Numbered from the stretch's first letter, positions 27,138 to 35,685 are shown. The stretch is DNA of 51,078 nucleotides from Stenotrophomonas terrae (GCF_001431465.1 NZ_LDJJ01000068.1:1-51078); one strand, 5' to 3'. Notes: generated by a model from the sequence alone, not told the origin. Numbers and translations: made by a program.

Positions 27138-27460
27138 GCAAGGGGGCGCTGCGGGCGCGTCTGCCCGACGCTGGATGAATGCGGCAGACTGATTGCGAAA
27201 AGATGCCGGCAGGGCTGGTGCTGGGCACCTGAGAGGGTGGAAAATAGCCGCCCTGCACACGAAATACGGCCCAAGCTATCGGCTGAAGGCGCGTAGGGTT
27301 GGCGGTTGATGCGCTACCCTGCAACCTGGCATGGAGATAGCGCGTTCTGGTAATGGAAACCGGTGCGCCAAATGTGCTGAACAACCTGCGGAAACCCTGA
27401 TAGGATGGGGGCTTCCCTTCAAATCAACCCGGCCGTGGGATCGGCCCCGGAGACTCCTGA
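27138..27460 (+). other. Intergenic region without a recognised gene
   Basis: This 323-bp stretch separates the response regulator from the SRPBCC gene. I see no REP, terminator with T run or convincing short gene. It is less GC-rich than its surroundings. A GGAG at 27449-27452 serves the downstream start, and a TAGGAT (near 27402) could be its -10. A leader or small RNA is possible but not shown. Confidence 0.5.
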
Positions 27461-28597
27461 ATGACCCGTATTATCGAGTTCCTGATCGCCTTGGGGATCG
27501 TGGCTGGCCTGTTTGTCCTCATTGGCGTGTGTCTGCCGGGCGAGCGCCACATTACCGAAAGCATCGAAACCAATCGCAAGATGACCATCGTGTATGACAC
27601 GGTCAACAGCTTGCGCCGCTTCAAGGATTGGAATCCGCTTGTGCTGCGCGACAAGGCAGTGGAGCTGAAGTTCAGTGGTCCGGACGCCGGCAAGGGCGCA
27701 CGCATGGAGTTTTCCTCCAAGGACCTGGGCCAGGGTAGCTGGGAGATCACCGATAGCGAGAAGAACAAGCGCGTCGTGATCGCCATTGATGATGCAACGC
27801 GCGGTACCGACAAGGTCACCTCGTTCACGCTCGAGCCGACCGGCAAGAACGACCGCAACGTCAAGATCACCCAGGACTACAGCGTCAAGTACGGTTTCGA
27901 CCTGTTTGGTCGTTACGCCGGCTTGTACGTCAGCCGTCACATCGGTGACGACCTGAAGCTGGGTCTGTCGCGCATGGCCAACATGCTGGCCTCGGTGCCG
28001 AACGTTGACTACGCTGCTCCAGAAGCACCGCTGGTCGACCTGAAGGTCATCCAGGTGCCGGCTGAAAACCTGCTGGTGGTCAACGCCGGCAACATCGACC
28101 GCAACAACGATGCCATCCAGAAGTCGATCGACGACAACATGGAATGGATCAAGCGCACGATGGATGCCAATGGTCTGGTCGCTGCTGGTCCGGTGCGTAT
28201 CGTCACCACCGATTTCGGTGCTGAGAAGTACGCCTTCGACGTGGCGCTGCCGGTTCGCAAGGGCACTGCTGCCCCGGCTGCCGACAAGAAGGACGGCGAA
28301 GCTGCTGCTCCGGCCGTTGCTGCTGCACCGGTTGCTGCCGGTGACGCTGCCGAACTGACCGTCAAGATCCCCGCGGGCAACCCGGTGACCTACGTGCACG
28401 CTCCGGCACACCGCTCGGCATTTGCTTCCTACACCGGCCACATGGCTGGCCTGGACCTGGCCCGTAACGGCCTGCGTGCTTGGGCAACCACCACCGGCAA
28501 CGAAGTTGTTGATCGTCCGTATGAGTCGTGGAAGGGTGGCGTGGCCAAGGCCTTCACCACTGATGGTTCCTACGACCTCTACTGGGCGGTCAAGTAA
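27461..28597 (+). CDS. SRPBCC plus GyrI-like effector-binding protein
   Basis: The 378-residue protein has an N-terminal membrane helix (MTRIIEFLIALGIVAGLFVL, then 'IGVCLPGERHI'). An SRPBCC/polyketide-cyclase-like domain (about 33-185; 'LRRFKDWNPLVLRD', 'KVTSFTLEP') is followed by a C-terminal half resembling the GyrI/AraC effector-binding domain ('KVIQVPAENLLVVNAGN', 'VTYVHAPAHRSAFASYTGHM'). An Ala-rich insert of about 35 residues (275-310) interrupts the second domain. The anchor places the domains at the membrane, probably in the periplasm. Ligand and partner are unknown. Confidence 0.78.
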   Translation: MTRIIEFLIALGIVAGLFVLIGVCLPGERHITESIETNRKMTIVYDTVNSLRRFKDWNPLVLRDKAVELKFSGPDAGKGARMEFSSKDLGQGSWEITDSEKNKRVVIAIDDATRGTDKVTSFTLEPTGKNDRNVKITQDYSVKYGFDLFGRYAGLYVSRHIGDDLKLGLSRMANMLASVPNVDYAAPEAPLVDLKVIQVPAENLLVVNAGNIDRNNDAIQKSIDDNMEWIKRTMDANGLVAAGPVRIVTTDFGAEKYAFDVALPVRKGTAAPAADKKDGEAAAPAVAAAPVAAGDAAELTVKIPAGNPVTYVHAPAHRSAFASYTGHMAGLDLARNGLRAWATTTGNEVVDRPYESWKGGVAKAFTTDGSYDLYWAVK

Positions 28598-28628
28598 TCA
28601 TCGGTTGTTGACGATGATCTGATCGAAG

Positions 28629-28662
28629 AAACGCGCCGCTTCCAGCGGCGCGTTTTTTTTTG
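28629..28662 (+). terminator. Rho-independent terminator
   Basis: A stem (aaacgcgccgc / gcggcgcgttt) with a 5-nt loop is followed by a run of nine or more T residues, 31 bases after the SRPBCC gene stop. Confidence 0.93.
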
Positions 28663-28696
28663 TGGCCAGCGCTGGCTTGATTGACGGGAGAAGGAC

Positions 28697-29068
28697 ATGT
28701 TGGGAGTGGAACGGCGGACGCGTAAGCCCTCGTTTCTTGCGTTCTGCGGCGGCCTGCTGGCGTCGGCGGCGGTCGGGCTTTCGGCCTATGCCTCGCATGG
28801 TGTGAGCGAGGCGCTGGCGCAGTCGCATTTGAATACCGCCGCGCTGTACGCATTCGGCCATGGTGTAGTGCTGGTCTGTCTGGGCGCGGCCTCGTTGAAC
28901 CAGCTCGGGCGCGGCGCACTGTATGTGCTGCTGGTGGGGACGTTGCTGTTCTCCGGCAGCCTGGTTGGCAATGTGTTGATGCAGTGGCCGACGACCCTGG
29001 CGCCGGCCGGTGGCATGACCTTGATGGGCGGGTGGTTGCTGCTGGCACTCAGTGCCCTGCGTCGCTGA
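28697..29068 (+). CDS. DUF423-family membrane protein
   Basis: The 123-residue protein has four hydrophobic helices and the DUF423 layout: 'LSAYASHGVSEALAQSHLNTAALYAFGHG' split over residues 35-63 (the HG..L.......Y...H motif) and 'LFSGSLVGNVLMQW' (the 'FSGSLY' motif). Family members (YgdD type) are inner-membrane proteins of unknown function. GGAGAAGG precedes the ATG. It ends 3 bases before the glycosylase gene, so the two are one unit. Confidence 0.88.
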   Translation: MLGVERRTRKPSFLAFCGGLLASAAVGLSAYASHGVSEALAQSHLNTAALYAFGHGVVLVCLGAASLNQLGRGALYVLLVGTLLFSGSLVGNVLMQWPTTLAPAGGMTLMGGWLLLALSALRR

Positions 29069-29071
29069 GCC

Positions 29072-29746
29072 ATGCCCCGTTACGGCCGCGGTTTCGACAT
29101 CGATGCTGCCCAGGCGCATCTGCAGCGCGTGGACAAGCGCCTGGCCGGCTGGATGCGCCGGCTGGGGCCGTTGCCGGCCCCTGAGGGCTGGGTACGTCGC
29201 TTCGATCCGGTAGATGCATTGGCGCGGGCAATCCTGTTCCAGCAGCTCAGTGGCAAGGCTGCCTCGACCATCGTCGGGCGGGTGGAGGCCGCGATTGGCA
29301 GCAAACGCCTGCATGCCGCCAGTCTGGGCCTGATCGATGATGCCGCCCTGCGTGCCTGCGGCGTATCGGGCAACAAGGCACTGGCATTACGCGACCTGAC
29401 CCGGCGCGAGGCGGCGGGCGAATTGCCCAACCTGCGGCAGATGTCGCTGATGGATCACCACGCCATCGTTGAGGCCTGGGTTCCGGTGCGCGGGATTGGC
29501 CGCTGGACCGTGGAAATGATGCTGATGTTTCGGCTGGGGCGTCCCGACATCCTGCCGATAGATGACCTGGGCATCCGCAAGGGCGCCCAGCGTGTGGATG
29601 GCGATGAGACCATGCTGACCCCCAAGGCCCTGGCCGAGCGCGGTGAGCGTTGGGGCCCATACCGGACCTGGGCCAGCCTCTATCTGTGGCGCATCGCCGA
29701 TTTCAGCACCGAACCCAAGCAAAAGACCAACCGCTCGCAGGACTGA
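29072..29746 (+). CDS. DNA-3-methyladenine glycosylase (AlkA-like)
   Basis: The 224-residue HhH-GPD base-excision glycosylase shows 'ILFQQLSGKAASTIVGRV' (substrate pocket helix), the hairpin 'VRGIGRWTVEMMLMFRLGR' and the catalytic aspartate in 'ILPIDDLGIRKG' about 20 residues later. It lacks the iron-sulfur cluster cysteines of MutY/Nth. It removes alkylated purines such as 3-methyladenine from DNA. It is shorter than E. coli AlkA, without its N-terminal domain, like the AlkA-type enzymes of many bacteria. Confidence 0.92.
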   Translation: MPRYGRGFDIDAAQAHLQRVDKRLAGWMRRLGPLPAPEGWVRRFDPVDALARAILFQQLSGKAASTIVGRVEAAIGSKRLHAASLGLIDDAALRACGVSGNKALALRDLTRREAAGELPNLRQMSLMDHHAIVEAWVPVRGIGRWTVEMMLMFRLGRPDILPIDDLGIRKGAQRVDGDETMLTPKALAERGERWGPYRTWASLYLWRIADFSTEPKQKTNRSQD

Positions 29747-29762
29747 GCAGCACCAGCAGGTT

Positions 29763-29975
29763 GTGGGAGCGGCATAAGCCGCGAAGCTGACAGAGCAGGC
29801 AGCCGAAGCCCCTGCGTTTGTAGGAGCGGCGTAAGCCGCGAAGCCGATGGAACTTCAGCGCAGGAGATGATGCCTGCGCGCAAAAACCTGCACTTATGTG
29901 TTTTCCGGCGCGGAATCAGCGCGGCTCAAGTGGTGGTTCGCTTATCGCCAGCTTCGCGGCTTACGCCGCTCCTAC
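29763..29975. repeat. REP cluster, two direct and one inverted copy
   Basis: Copies of the 'gt(a/g)ggagcggc...gccgcgaagc' palindrome lie at 29763-29787, 29820-29844 and, inverted, 29951-29975. They fill most of the 225-bp gap between the convergent glycosylase and VanY-like genes. The inverted copy reaches into the last codons of the VanY-like gene and supplies its TAG stop. Confidence 0.88.
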
Positions 29976-30787
29976 AACGATGCTTCCGCGCGGCGGTAAC
30001 ACCAATGCCAGGGCTCGTAGACGATGCCGTGCGGGTTGTCGCGCGGGTAGCTCATGTGGAAGCCGAAACGCGCTGCATGCTGTTGCAGCCAGGCAAACCC
30101 GGCGGTGTGCTCGAAGGATTCCTCGGCCGGCGGTTCGCCGGGCGTGCTGATGTCCAGCGCATCGCCGCCATGGTGCTCGCTGTAGCCGGGGGCGGCGTTG
30201 ACGGTGAGGATCTCGTCCACGCTCAGGCCACGCGCGAGCTTGCGTTCAAAAATGCCGAGTTGATAGTCGTGGCTGCGGTAGCCGGAGATCGCATCCAGCG
30301 CCACGCCATCGATGGCGGCGGCTTGCTGCATGCGCTGCCAGCCGCGCGCTGCAGCGGTGGTCAGCCAGAGCGGGCGACGGTAGCGATCAAAGCCGGCCAG
30401 GTGCAGATGCGCAGGCTCGGCGACCAGCGGCAGGCCGGTCTGGGCGGCATAGGCGTCGGCATCCAGGTCCAGTTGCTGCAGGTGTAGATGCAGTTGCAGC
30501 AGCGGCAAGCTGCCGCCCGGCGGCGGTATGCGTGAGGGCTGCGTGCGCAGGGCGTCGAGTGCGGTCAATGCAAAGTCGATACCGGGCTCGTCCGCCAGCC
30601 GGTTGACCAGCGGCATCAGCCCGCCGCGCAGCTGTGCAGCCAGGTAGCGGCCATCGCGCTTGCGCCGCAGCACATGGCTTGCGCGGGCAAGGACGCGGGC
30701 ATCGTCGCTGCTGCGTGCACGCAGCAGGCCGCCCGGCCAGATCTCGATGTCGGGCGTGTTGAGCAGGATATGGGGAGCGTTGCGCAT
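29972..30787 (-). CDS. VanY-like D-Ala-D-Ala carboxypeptidase (M15B)
   Basis: In this 271-residue protein the C-terminal half carries the M15B zinc-peptidase motifs: 'ISGYRSHDYQ', 'SEHHGGDALDIS' (S203-x-H205..G208-x-A210-x-D212; zinc ligands His and Asp) and 'VYEPWHWCYR' (E258, H261). The first 130 residues are unrelated and Leu/Arg-rich. The N-terminus (MRNAPHILLNTPDIEIWPGG) is not a signal peptide, which is odd for a peptidoglycan enzyme. It is the last gene of the SPFH operon, 9 bases after the PH-domain gene, and its stop codon lies inside a REP element. Confidence 0.88.
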   Translation of the reverse strand: MRNAPHILLNTPDIEIWPGGLLRARSSDDARVLARASHVLRRKRDGRYLAAQLRGGLMPLVNRLADEPGIDFALTALDALRTQPSRIPPPGGSLPLLQLHLHLQQLDLDADAYAAQTGLPLVAEPAHLHLAGFDRYRRPLWLTTAAARGWQRMQQAAAIDGVALDAISGYRSHDYQLGIFERKLARGLSVDEILTVNAAPGYSEHHGGDALDISTPGEPPAEESFEHTAGFAWLQQHAARFGFHMSYPRDNPHGIVYEPWHWCYRRAEASL

Positions 30788-30796
30788 ACGCGCAGC

Positions 30797-31372
30797 TTAG
30801 GCCCGCGCGCCGTTGCCGGCCAGTCGCCTGAGTTCATCCAGCAATGCGCGCGGCTGCTCGGGGCTGATCAGTACGCTGTTGCCGTCACGCAAGGGGATGA
30901 CCAGCACACGGCTGTCATCGGTGATCAGGCAGAAGCCCTTGCCGCCATCCTTCATATGGAAACGGCCGGCGCGGAAACCGGGGAACTGGAAGCCGCTGGA
31001 CTTCATGCCGGGCTTGAAGTCGGGGTTCTCGGCAAAGTTGACGATGCGCGCACGCTCGATCCACATCGAACTCAGCGGGATGTGCCAGGTATACAGGGTG
31101 GCGGCGATGGTCAGCTGCTGCGGGTCCAGGCACAGCTCGCGGCGGCGATAGGCCAGGGTCAAGGCGATGCCGACCAGCGGCAGCACCAACCAGCCGCCCC
31201 AGGAGTTGAACGCCGCCTCGAACGGCAGCTTGCCCGCGAACAGCCTGATCAAGGGGTCGATGCTGAGCACCAGCAGCATCGGCGACCACAGCCAGAACAG
31301 CAGTGAGCTGGTAGGGGCGGCGACCTTCAATGACGCGTTTGCGGGCGCGCCGGTGCTGCTGCGGCTGCTCAT
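30797..31372 (-). CDS. Membrane protein with PH-like domain
   Basis: The 191-residue protein has two hydrophobic helices near the N-terminus ('LLFWLWSPMLLVLSIDPLIRLF' split over about 30-52, and 'GGWLVLPLVGIALTLAY'). A bacterial PH-like domain follows ('LCLDPQQLTIAATLYTWHIPL', 'FCLITDDSRVLVIPLRDGNSVLISPEQP' split), with the last phrase matching the end of such domains. The start at 31372 overlaps the hydrolase stop by 4 bases. It is probably a scaffold or sensor at the inner membrane; function unknown. Confidence 0.72.
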   Translation of the reverse strand: MSSRSSTGAPANASLKVAAPTSSLLFWLWSPMLLVLSIDPLIRLFAGKLPFEAAFNSWGGWLVLPLVGIALTLAYRRRELCLDPQQLTIAATLYTWHIPLSSMWIERARIVNFAENPDFKPGMKSSGFQFPGFRAGRFHMKDGGKGFCLITDDSRVLVIPLRDGNSVLISPEQPRALLDELRRLAGNGARA

Positions 31373-32670
31373 GGCTGTGCCTTGATCCACTGTGCGATGT
31401 CGTTGATCAGCGCGGCATCGACATGGCCGGGGCGCGCATATTCCTGCAGCGAACCCTGGCCTTCACCGGCGATGCCGAGGTGATTGAGTGCGGGGTAGTG
31501 CCGGAAGCGGTAGCGCTCGCCTTTCAGCCCCTGGTTCCATCGCTGCCAATCGGCGTCGACCACCTGGAAGTCGCGGCCGCCCTGCAGCAGCAAGATGGGC
31601 AATTGGCTGTCGCGCGCATCGGCAACCGGGTCGACCTGTTCCAGCTGCTGCCAGAAACGGCCCGGGATCTCCATCAGGCGTGCGTCCGGATTGGTGCGCA
31701 CCGCAGCGATGGCGGCATCCAGCGCTGCCAGCTGCGCGTGTTCGTCGGCGCTGATCGTACCGTCGAGGTTGGCCATGTAGCGGTTCTGTTCGGCCAGCAG
31801 GTCGAGGATGGGGCGTGCCGGTGCAGCCAGCAGTACCAGCCCCGCCAGCGTGCCGTTGGCGGCCTTGGCGATGCGGCCGGCCAGCAGTCCGCCCTGGCTG
31901 TGGCCGAGCAGATAGATATGCCGGGGATCGATATCAGCGGCAGCGGCCAGCGCACGCACCGCGGCCACGGCATCGTCCGTGGTTTCGTCATCGATGCTGA
32001 AAGTCGTTTTGAAATCCTGCGGACGCGCATGGCTGCGTTTTTCGTAGCGCAGCACGGCGATGCCCTGCGCGGCCAAGCCGCGCGCGATGTCGAGGAAAGG
32101 GCGATTGGGGCCGATGCTTTCGTCGCGGTCCTGCGGCCCGGAGCCATGCACCAGCACGATGGCGGGGAAGGGGCCCTTGCCCTTGGGCAAGGTGAGCGTG
32201 CCCGGCAGCGCGGCGCTCGCGTTGCCACTGGCAGGTACGCTGAAATCCTTCTCGATATAGCGGGCATCGGCGGCCGGTGCGGGTGCTGGCGGCGCGGCGG
32301 CGGGCTGCACCAGGAAGCCGGCAACCTTGTCGTCCTTGTCCAGTGCGATGCGCGCCTGCAGGCTGCCATTGGCGTACTGCAGGGGAATGACGACGATGCG
32401 GAAGCCGTCCGCTTCGCTGGTTACCGCGGTGCCGCGCGGGCCTGCCGCGCCCATCTGTGCGGGCAATGACTCCCACACCGCCTTGAGTTTTTCGGCCGGG
32501 ACTGCAGCTTTCATCTGTGCCGAGAAGTTGGCTTCGGCGGCTGCGTATTGCGCGGCATCAAGTTGATCAAGCAGGCGGCCCGCGAGTGTGGCCGGCGCCT
32601 CGCCTGCGTTGGCGGTTGCCGCCGCTGCCAGCAGTGCAAGCCCTGTGATCCATGCACGCGGCGCTTTCAT
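31369..32670 (-). CDS. Secreted alpha/beta hydrolase with DUF3887-like N-domain
   Basis: This 433-residue protein has a Sec signal peptide (MKAPRAWITGLALLAAAATANA), a helical DUF3887-type domain (about 25-125; 'LLDQLDAAQYAAAEANFSAQ'), a Pro/Ala linker, and a serine hydrolase domain. The oxyanion region is 'VLVHGSGPQDRDESIGPNRPF', the nucleophile S258 sits in 'LLGHSQGGLLAG', the acid in 'QGGRDFQVVDADW' and the histidine in 'ALNHLG'. It resembles S9-like peptidases/esterases that act in the periplasm. It overlaps the DUF4177 stop by 1 base. Confidence 0.88.
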   Translation of the reverse strand: MKAPRAWITGLALLAAAATANAGEAPATLAGRLLDQLDAAQYAAAEANFSAQMKAAVPAEKLKAVWESLPAQMGAAGPRGTAVTSEADGFRIVVIPLQYANGSLQARIALDKDDKVAGFLVQPAAAPPAPAPAADARYIEKDFSVPASGNASAALPGTLTLPKGKGPFPAIVLVHGSGPQDRDESIGPNRPFLDIARGLAAQGIAVLRYEKRSHARPQDFKTTFSIDDETTDDAVAAVRALAAAADIDPRHIYLLGHSQGGLLAGRIAKAANGTLAGLVLLAAPARPILDLLAEQNRYMANLDGTISADEHAQLAALDAAIAAVRTNPDARLMEIPGRFWQQLEQVDPVADARDSQLPILLLQGGRDFQVVDADWQRWNQGLKGERYRFRHYPALNHLGIAGEGQGSLQEYARPGHVDAALINDIAQWIKAQP

Positions 32671-32852
32671 CACTGCTCCTTCTTGAAGATCAGCATTGCC
32701 GGTGCGAATTGCCCGTAGTGCACCATGTTGACCAGTTCCCAGCCAAGGTTGCCCTGCTTGGTCAGCTCGGCCTGCAGTTTGTCGCTGGCCGGGCCTCCCT
32801 TGAGCATGGACGGAGAAAGTTCGACGGTGAGGTACTGCCAACGCTTGCTCAT
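32670..32852 (-). CDS. DUF4177 small protein
   Basis: The 60-residue protein reads MSKRWQYLTVELSPSM, then 'ELTKQGNLGWELVNMV', then 'MLIFKKEQ'. The 'W.Y....' start, 'LN..G..GWELV' core and 'FK' end are the pattern of the DUF4177 family, whose role is unknown. The start codon overlaps the stop of the ribbon-helix-helix gene, and its stop overlaps the hydrolase start, so all three are translationally coupled. Confidence 0.82.
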   Translation of the reverse strand: MSKRWQYLTVELSPSMLKGGPASDKLQAELTKQGNLGWELVNMVHYGQFAPAMLIFKKEQ

Positions 32853-33028
32853 TGCTCTTCCTTGTCATCAGCTTTGGGTTTGGGCAGGCGCCCGGCCTTG
32901 CGCAGGGCGTCTCGGATCACATACTCGATCTGTGCGTTGAGGCTGCGCAGCTCGTCATCGGCCCAGCGCTGGGTCGCGGCCAGAACATCAGCGTTGATGC
33001 GCAGCGGATAGGCCTTTTTTTCGCTCAC
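32849..33028 (-). CDS. Ribbon-helix-helix (Arc-like) regulator
   Basis: This 59-residue gene starts with GTG at 33028. The product reads [20 protein letters not shown], then 'RWADDELRSLNAQIEYVIRDAL' split into two helices, ending in a charged KPKADDKEEQ tail. The pattern is the Arc/MetJ ribbon-helix-helix fold: strand 'YPLRI' for major-groove contact, helix A, turn 'RSLNAQ', helix B. It overlaps both neighbours by 4 bases. It could be the repressor of this operon, perhaps acting at the palindrome at 34244-34260, or an antitoxin-like orphan without a toxin. Confidence 0.85.
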   Translation of the reverse strand: MSEKKAYPLRINADVLAATQRWADDELRSLNAQIEYVIRDALRKAGRLPKPKADDKEEQ

Positions 33029-33309
33029 CGGCGGGGTGCTCCGTTGTTGCCGCGACGCAGATGCAGCAGCAGGGAGATACCCAGCGCATTGACCGCGACC
33101 ACCAGGGCGATGACCACGCCGTAGGCGATGTTGCGGTTGTCACCGGCCAGGTAGACGCCGGTGGCCGCCACGAACATGCACAGCGCTATCAAGGCCCAAC
33201 GCAGCCCCATGCCACGCGCATGCGCGGTGCCCGGGCGTCCGCTCCATACGGCGAAACACAGGGCGGGGATGCCGGTGGCGGCAATGATCAGGGGGGCGAA
33301 GACATTCAC
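33025..33309 (-). CDS. Small membrane protein, unknown function
   Basis: The 94-residue protein has three hydrophobic stretches ('[20 protein letters not shown]', '[20 protein letters not shown]' and '[22 protein letters not shown]' read without joining). It ends in a basic tail ([12 protein letters not shown]). The start is taken as GTG at 33309, after GAGGTAA at suitable spacing; longer starts would run into the SPFH gene. It lies 22 bases after the SPFH gene and overlaps the regulator gene by 4 bases. Confidence 0.72.
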   Translation of the reverse strand: MNVFAPLIIAATGIPALCFAVWSGRPGTAHARGMGLRWALIALCMFVAATGVYLAGDNRNIAYGVVIALVVAVNALGISLLLHLRRGNNGAPRR

Positions 33310-33331
33310 TACGATTACCTCACTACGTTGT

Positions 33332-34213
33332 TCAATACAGCGAACCGGCATTGACGATCGGCTGGGTGCCACGGTCCGAGCACAGGACGGTCAACAGGTT
33401 GCTGACCATGTGCGCCTTGCGCTCTTCGTCCAGGGTGACGACGGCGTTCTTCTGCAGTTCCAGCAGCGCCATCTCAACCATGCCGACGGCGCCGGCAACG
33501 ATCTGGGTGCGTGCAGCGATCACCGCGCTGGCCTGCTGGCGCTGCAACATGGCCTGGGCGATTTCCGGTGCGTAGGCGAGGTGGCTGATGCGTGCGTCGA
33601 GCACCTGCACACCGGCGTCGGCCAGGCGTTCGGCCAGTTCGTCCTTCAGGTGCTGGGAGATCTCGGCGGCATGGCTGCGCAGGGCAAACTGGCCTTCGGT
33701 GTGCTGGTCGTAGGGATAGCTGGTAGCCATCGCACGCAGCGCCGATTCGGACTGGATGTGCACGAAGCTTTCGTAATCGTCGACGTTGTAGACCGCTTCG
33801 GAGGCATCAACCACCTGCCAGACGATGACGGCGGCAATTTCGATGGGCGAGCCATCCAGCTCGTTGACCTTGAGCTTGCCGCTTTCGAAGTTGCGCACGC
33901 GCTGGCTGACGGTGCGCTTGCTATAGAAGGGGTTGTTCCAGCGCAGGCCGTTGTCCTTGACCGTACCCACGTACTTACCGAACAGGCTGATCACCGCGGC
34001 CTGGTTGGGCTGCACCATGTACAGGCCGGCGCTGAGGAAGATGCCCACGGTGACCAGCACGATGCCGGACAGGACCAGCATCCCGCCGCCGCCGATGCCT
34101 TTTTTGGTGACAACAATGGCGGCGATGATGGCGACGGCGCCGACCAGCATCATCACGATGGTGCCGAGCAGAGTGGGAATGCCGGACATCGAACCGAGGG
34201 ACTTCTCTTTCAT
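33332..34213 (-). CDS. SPFH/Band-7 domain membrane protein
   Basis: The 293-residue protein has two N-terminal membrane helices (about 15-37 and 43-66). The Band-7/SPFH domain follows: '[20 protein letters not shown]', '[23 protein letters not shown]', '[21 protein letters not shown]', and the helical end '[24 protein letters not shown]'. SPFH proteins form large membrane microdomain assemblies and often control membrane proteases or lipid domains. No NfeD or FtsH partner is adjacent. It leads a seven-gene operon running down to 29972. Confidence 0.93.
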   Translation of the reverse strand: MKEKSLGSMSGIPTLLGTIVMMLVGAVAIIAAIVVTKKGIGGGGMLVLSGIVLVTVGIFLSAGLYMVQPNQAAVISLFGKYVGTVKDNGLRWNNPFYSKRTVSQRVRNFESGKLKVNELDGSPIEIAAVIVWQVVDASEAVYNVDDYESFVHIQSESALRAMATSYPYDQHTEGQFALRSHAAEISQHLKDELAERLADAGVQVLDARISHLAYAPEIAQAMLQRQQASAVIAARTQIVAGAVGMVEMALLELQKNAVVTLDEERKAHMVSNLLTVLCSDRGTQPIVNAGSLY

Positions 34214-34241
34214 GGCACGTCTTCCGTGGTGGTTGAAACGA

Positions 34242-34269
34242 AAGATATCAAATTGATATCAACATGCAA
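34242..34269 (-). promoter_or_regulatory. Promoter and palindromic operator of the SPFH operon
   Basis: GATATCAA-A-TTGATATC (34244-34260) is a perfect 17-base palindrome with 8-bp arms, 30 bases upstream of the SPFH start codon. A minus-strand promoter (TTGCAT at 34269-34264, 16-bp spacer, TATCTT at 34247-34242) would place it in the spacer and over the -10 box, an ideal place for a repressor. AT-rich palindromes like this suit ribbon-helix-helix or HTH dimers. Confidence 0.6.
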
Positions 34270-34300
34270 GCGGTTCTGACAATCGGCTTCCGGCCAGGCC

Positions 34301-34406
34301 CGGTAGCCCGGGTAAGCGCAGCGCACCCGGGGGTGGGCTCTCGGCGTCAACGGCAAAGGTCATCGCTGTGAATCCCCGGGTGCGCTGCGCTTACCCGGGC
34401 TACGGG
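34301..34406. repeat. Inverted pair of 'cccgggtaagcg' palindromes
   Basis: 'gtagcccgggtaagcgcagc...cacccggggg' at about 34301-34332 faces its inverted copy 'ccccgggtgcgctgcgcttacccgggctac' (given here only by its ends, about 34375-34405). Each half is itself self-complementary. They sit between the divergently transcribed SPFH operon and purT. The same element occurs in both copies of the duplication at 5.4-5.9 kb. Confidence 0.88.
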
Positions 34407-34489
34407 GTTAGCAGGCCACCACGCCACCCCTTGCCGGGCCGGCTTGCCTAGAATAGGCACCCTCTTTATCGCCCTTCCGGACCTGCCTG

Positions 34490-35674
34490 ATGATCACCCT
34501 CGGTACCCCGTTGTCCCCGTCCGCCACCCGTGTCCTGCTGCTTGGTTCGGGTGAACTGGGCAAGGAGGTGGCCATCGAGCTGCAGCGTTTCGGGGTGGAA
34601 GTGATTGCCGCCGACCGTTACGCCAATGCCCCGGCCATGCAGGTGGCCCACCGCAGCCATGTGCTGGACATGCTGGACCCGGCCGCGCTGAAGGGGCTCA
34701 TCGCGCAGGAGCAGCCGCATCTGGTGGTGCCCGAGATCGAGGCCATCCATACCGAAACCCTGGTGCAGCTGGAGGCCGAGCAGGGCCTGCGGGTCATCCC
34801 GACCGCGCGCGCCGCGCGTCTGACCATGGACCGCGAAGGCATCCGGCGGCTCGCTGCAGAAACCCTGGGCCTGCCGACCTCGCCATATCGCTTCGTCGAT
34901 ACCGAAGCCGAGTACCGCGACGCCGTTGCCGCGATTGGTCTGCCGTGCGTGGTCAAGCCGGTGATGTCGTCCTCGGGCAAGGGCCAGAGCACGCTGCGCA
35001 ATGAGGCAGACATCGGCCCGGCATGGGAATACGCGCAGACCGGCGGCCGTGCCGGCGCCGGTCGCTGCATCGTCGAGGGCTTCATCGACTTCGATTACGA
35101 GATCACCCTGCTGACCGTGCGCCATGCCGGCGGCACCGCGTTCTGCGATCCGGTCGGCCATCTGCAGAAGGACGGTGATTACCGCGAAAGCTGGCAGCCG
35201 CAGGCGATGTCGGCCAAGGCACTGGAAGGTGCGCAGCAGATTGCCCGCGCGATTACCGATGACCTCGGTGGCTGGGGTCTGTTCGGTGTCGAGCTGTTCG
35301 TGAAAGGCGACGCAGTGTGGTTCAGTGAAGTCTCACCGCGGCCGCACGATACCGGCCTGGTCACGCTGGTGTCGCAGGAACTGAGCGAGTTCGCATTGCA
35401 TGCGCGCGCAATCCTCGGCCTGCCGATCCCGAACATCCGCCACAACGGCGCATCGGCGTCGTGCGCGATGCTGGCGCAGGGCAATGGCGTGCCGTTCTTC
35501 AGCAACGTGGCCGAAGCATTGATCCATCCGGATTCGGCGCTGCGCCTGTTCGGCAAGCCGATGGTGCAGGGCCAGCGCCGCGTCGGCGTGACCCTTGCCC
35601 GCGCCGCCGACGTGGACCAGGCCCGCGCGATCGCGCGTGATGCCGCAGCGGCCATTGGCATCGAACTGCGCTGA
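34490..35674 (+). CDS. purT: Formate-dependent GAR transformylase
   Basis: The 394-residue ATP-grasp enzyme uses formate and ATP to formylate phosphoribosylglycinamide in de novo purine synthesis. It starts with the nucleotide-like fold '[20 protein letters not shown]' and '[19 protein letters not shown]'. The ATP-grasp part shows '[16 protein letters not shown]', '[17 protein letters not shown]', 'WQPQAMS' and the metal-binding '[24 protein letters not shown]'. The length and all motifs match PurT. It is monocistronic, with REP elements on both sides. Confidence 0.97.
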   Translation: MITLGTPLSPSATRVLLLGSGELGKEVAIELQRFGVEVIAADRYANAPAMQVAHRSHVLDMLDPAALKGLIAQEQPHLVVPEIEAIHTETLVQLEAEQGLRVIPTARAARLTMDREGIRRLAAETLGLPTSPYRFVDTEAEYRDAVAAIGLPCVVKPVMSSSGKGQSTLRNEADIGPAWEYAQTGGRAGAGRCIVEGFIDFDYEITLLTVRHAGGTAFCDPVGHLQKDGDYRESWQPQAMSAKALEGAQQIARAITDDLGGWGLFGVELFVKGDAVWFSEVSPRPHDTGLVTLVSQELSEFALHARAILGLPIPNIRHNGASASCAMLAQGNGVPFFSNVAEALIHPDSALRLFGKPMVQGQRRVGVTLARAADVDQARAIARDAAAAIGIELR

Positions 35675-35685
35675 GCGCTCTGCTC

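Noticed and set aside
27138..27460. Small RNA or short gene
   Set aside because: No terminator, ribosome-binding site with good spacing, or coding-like frame could be found; left as unexplained.
32849..33028. Toxin-antitoxin pair
   Set aside because: The ribbon-helix-helix gene has no partner resembling a toxin; neighbours are a DUF4177 protein and a membrane protein.
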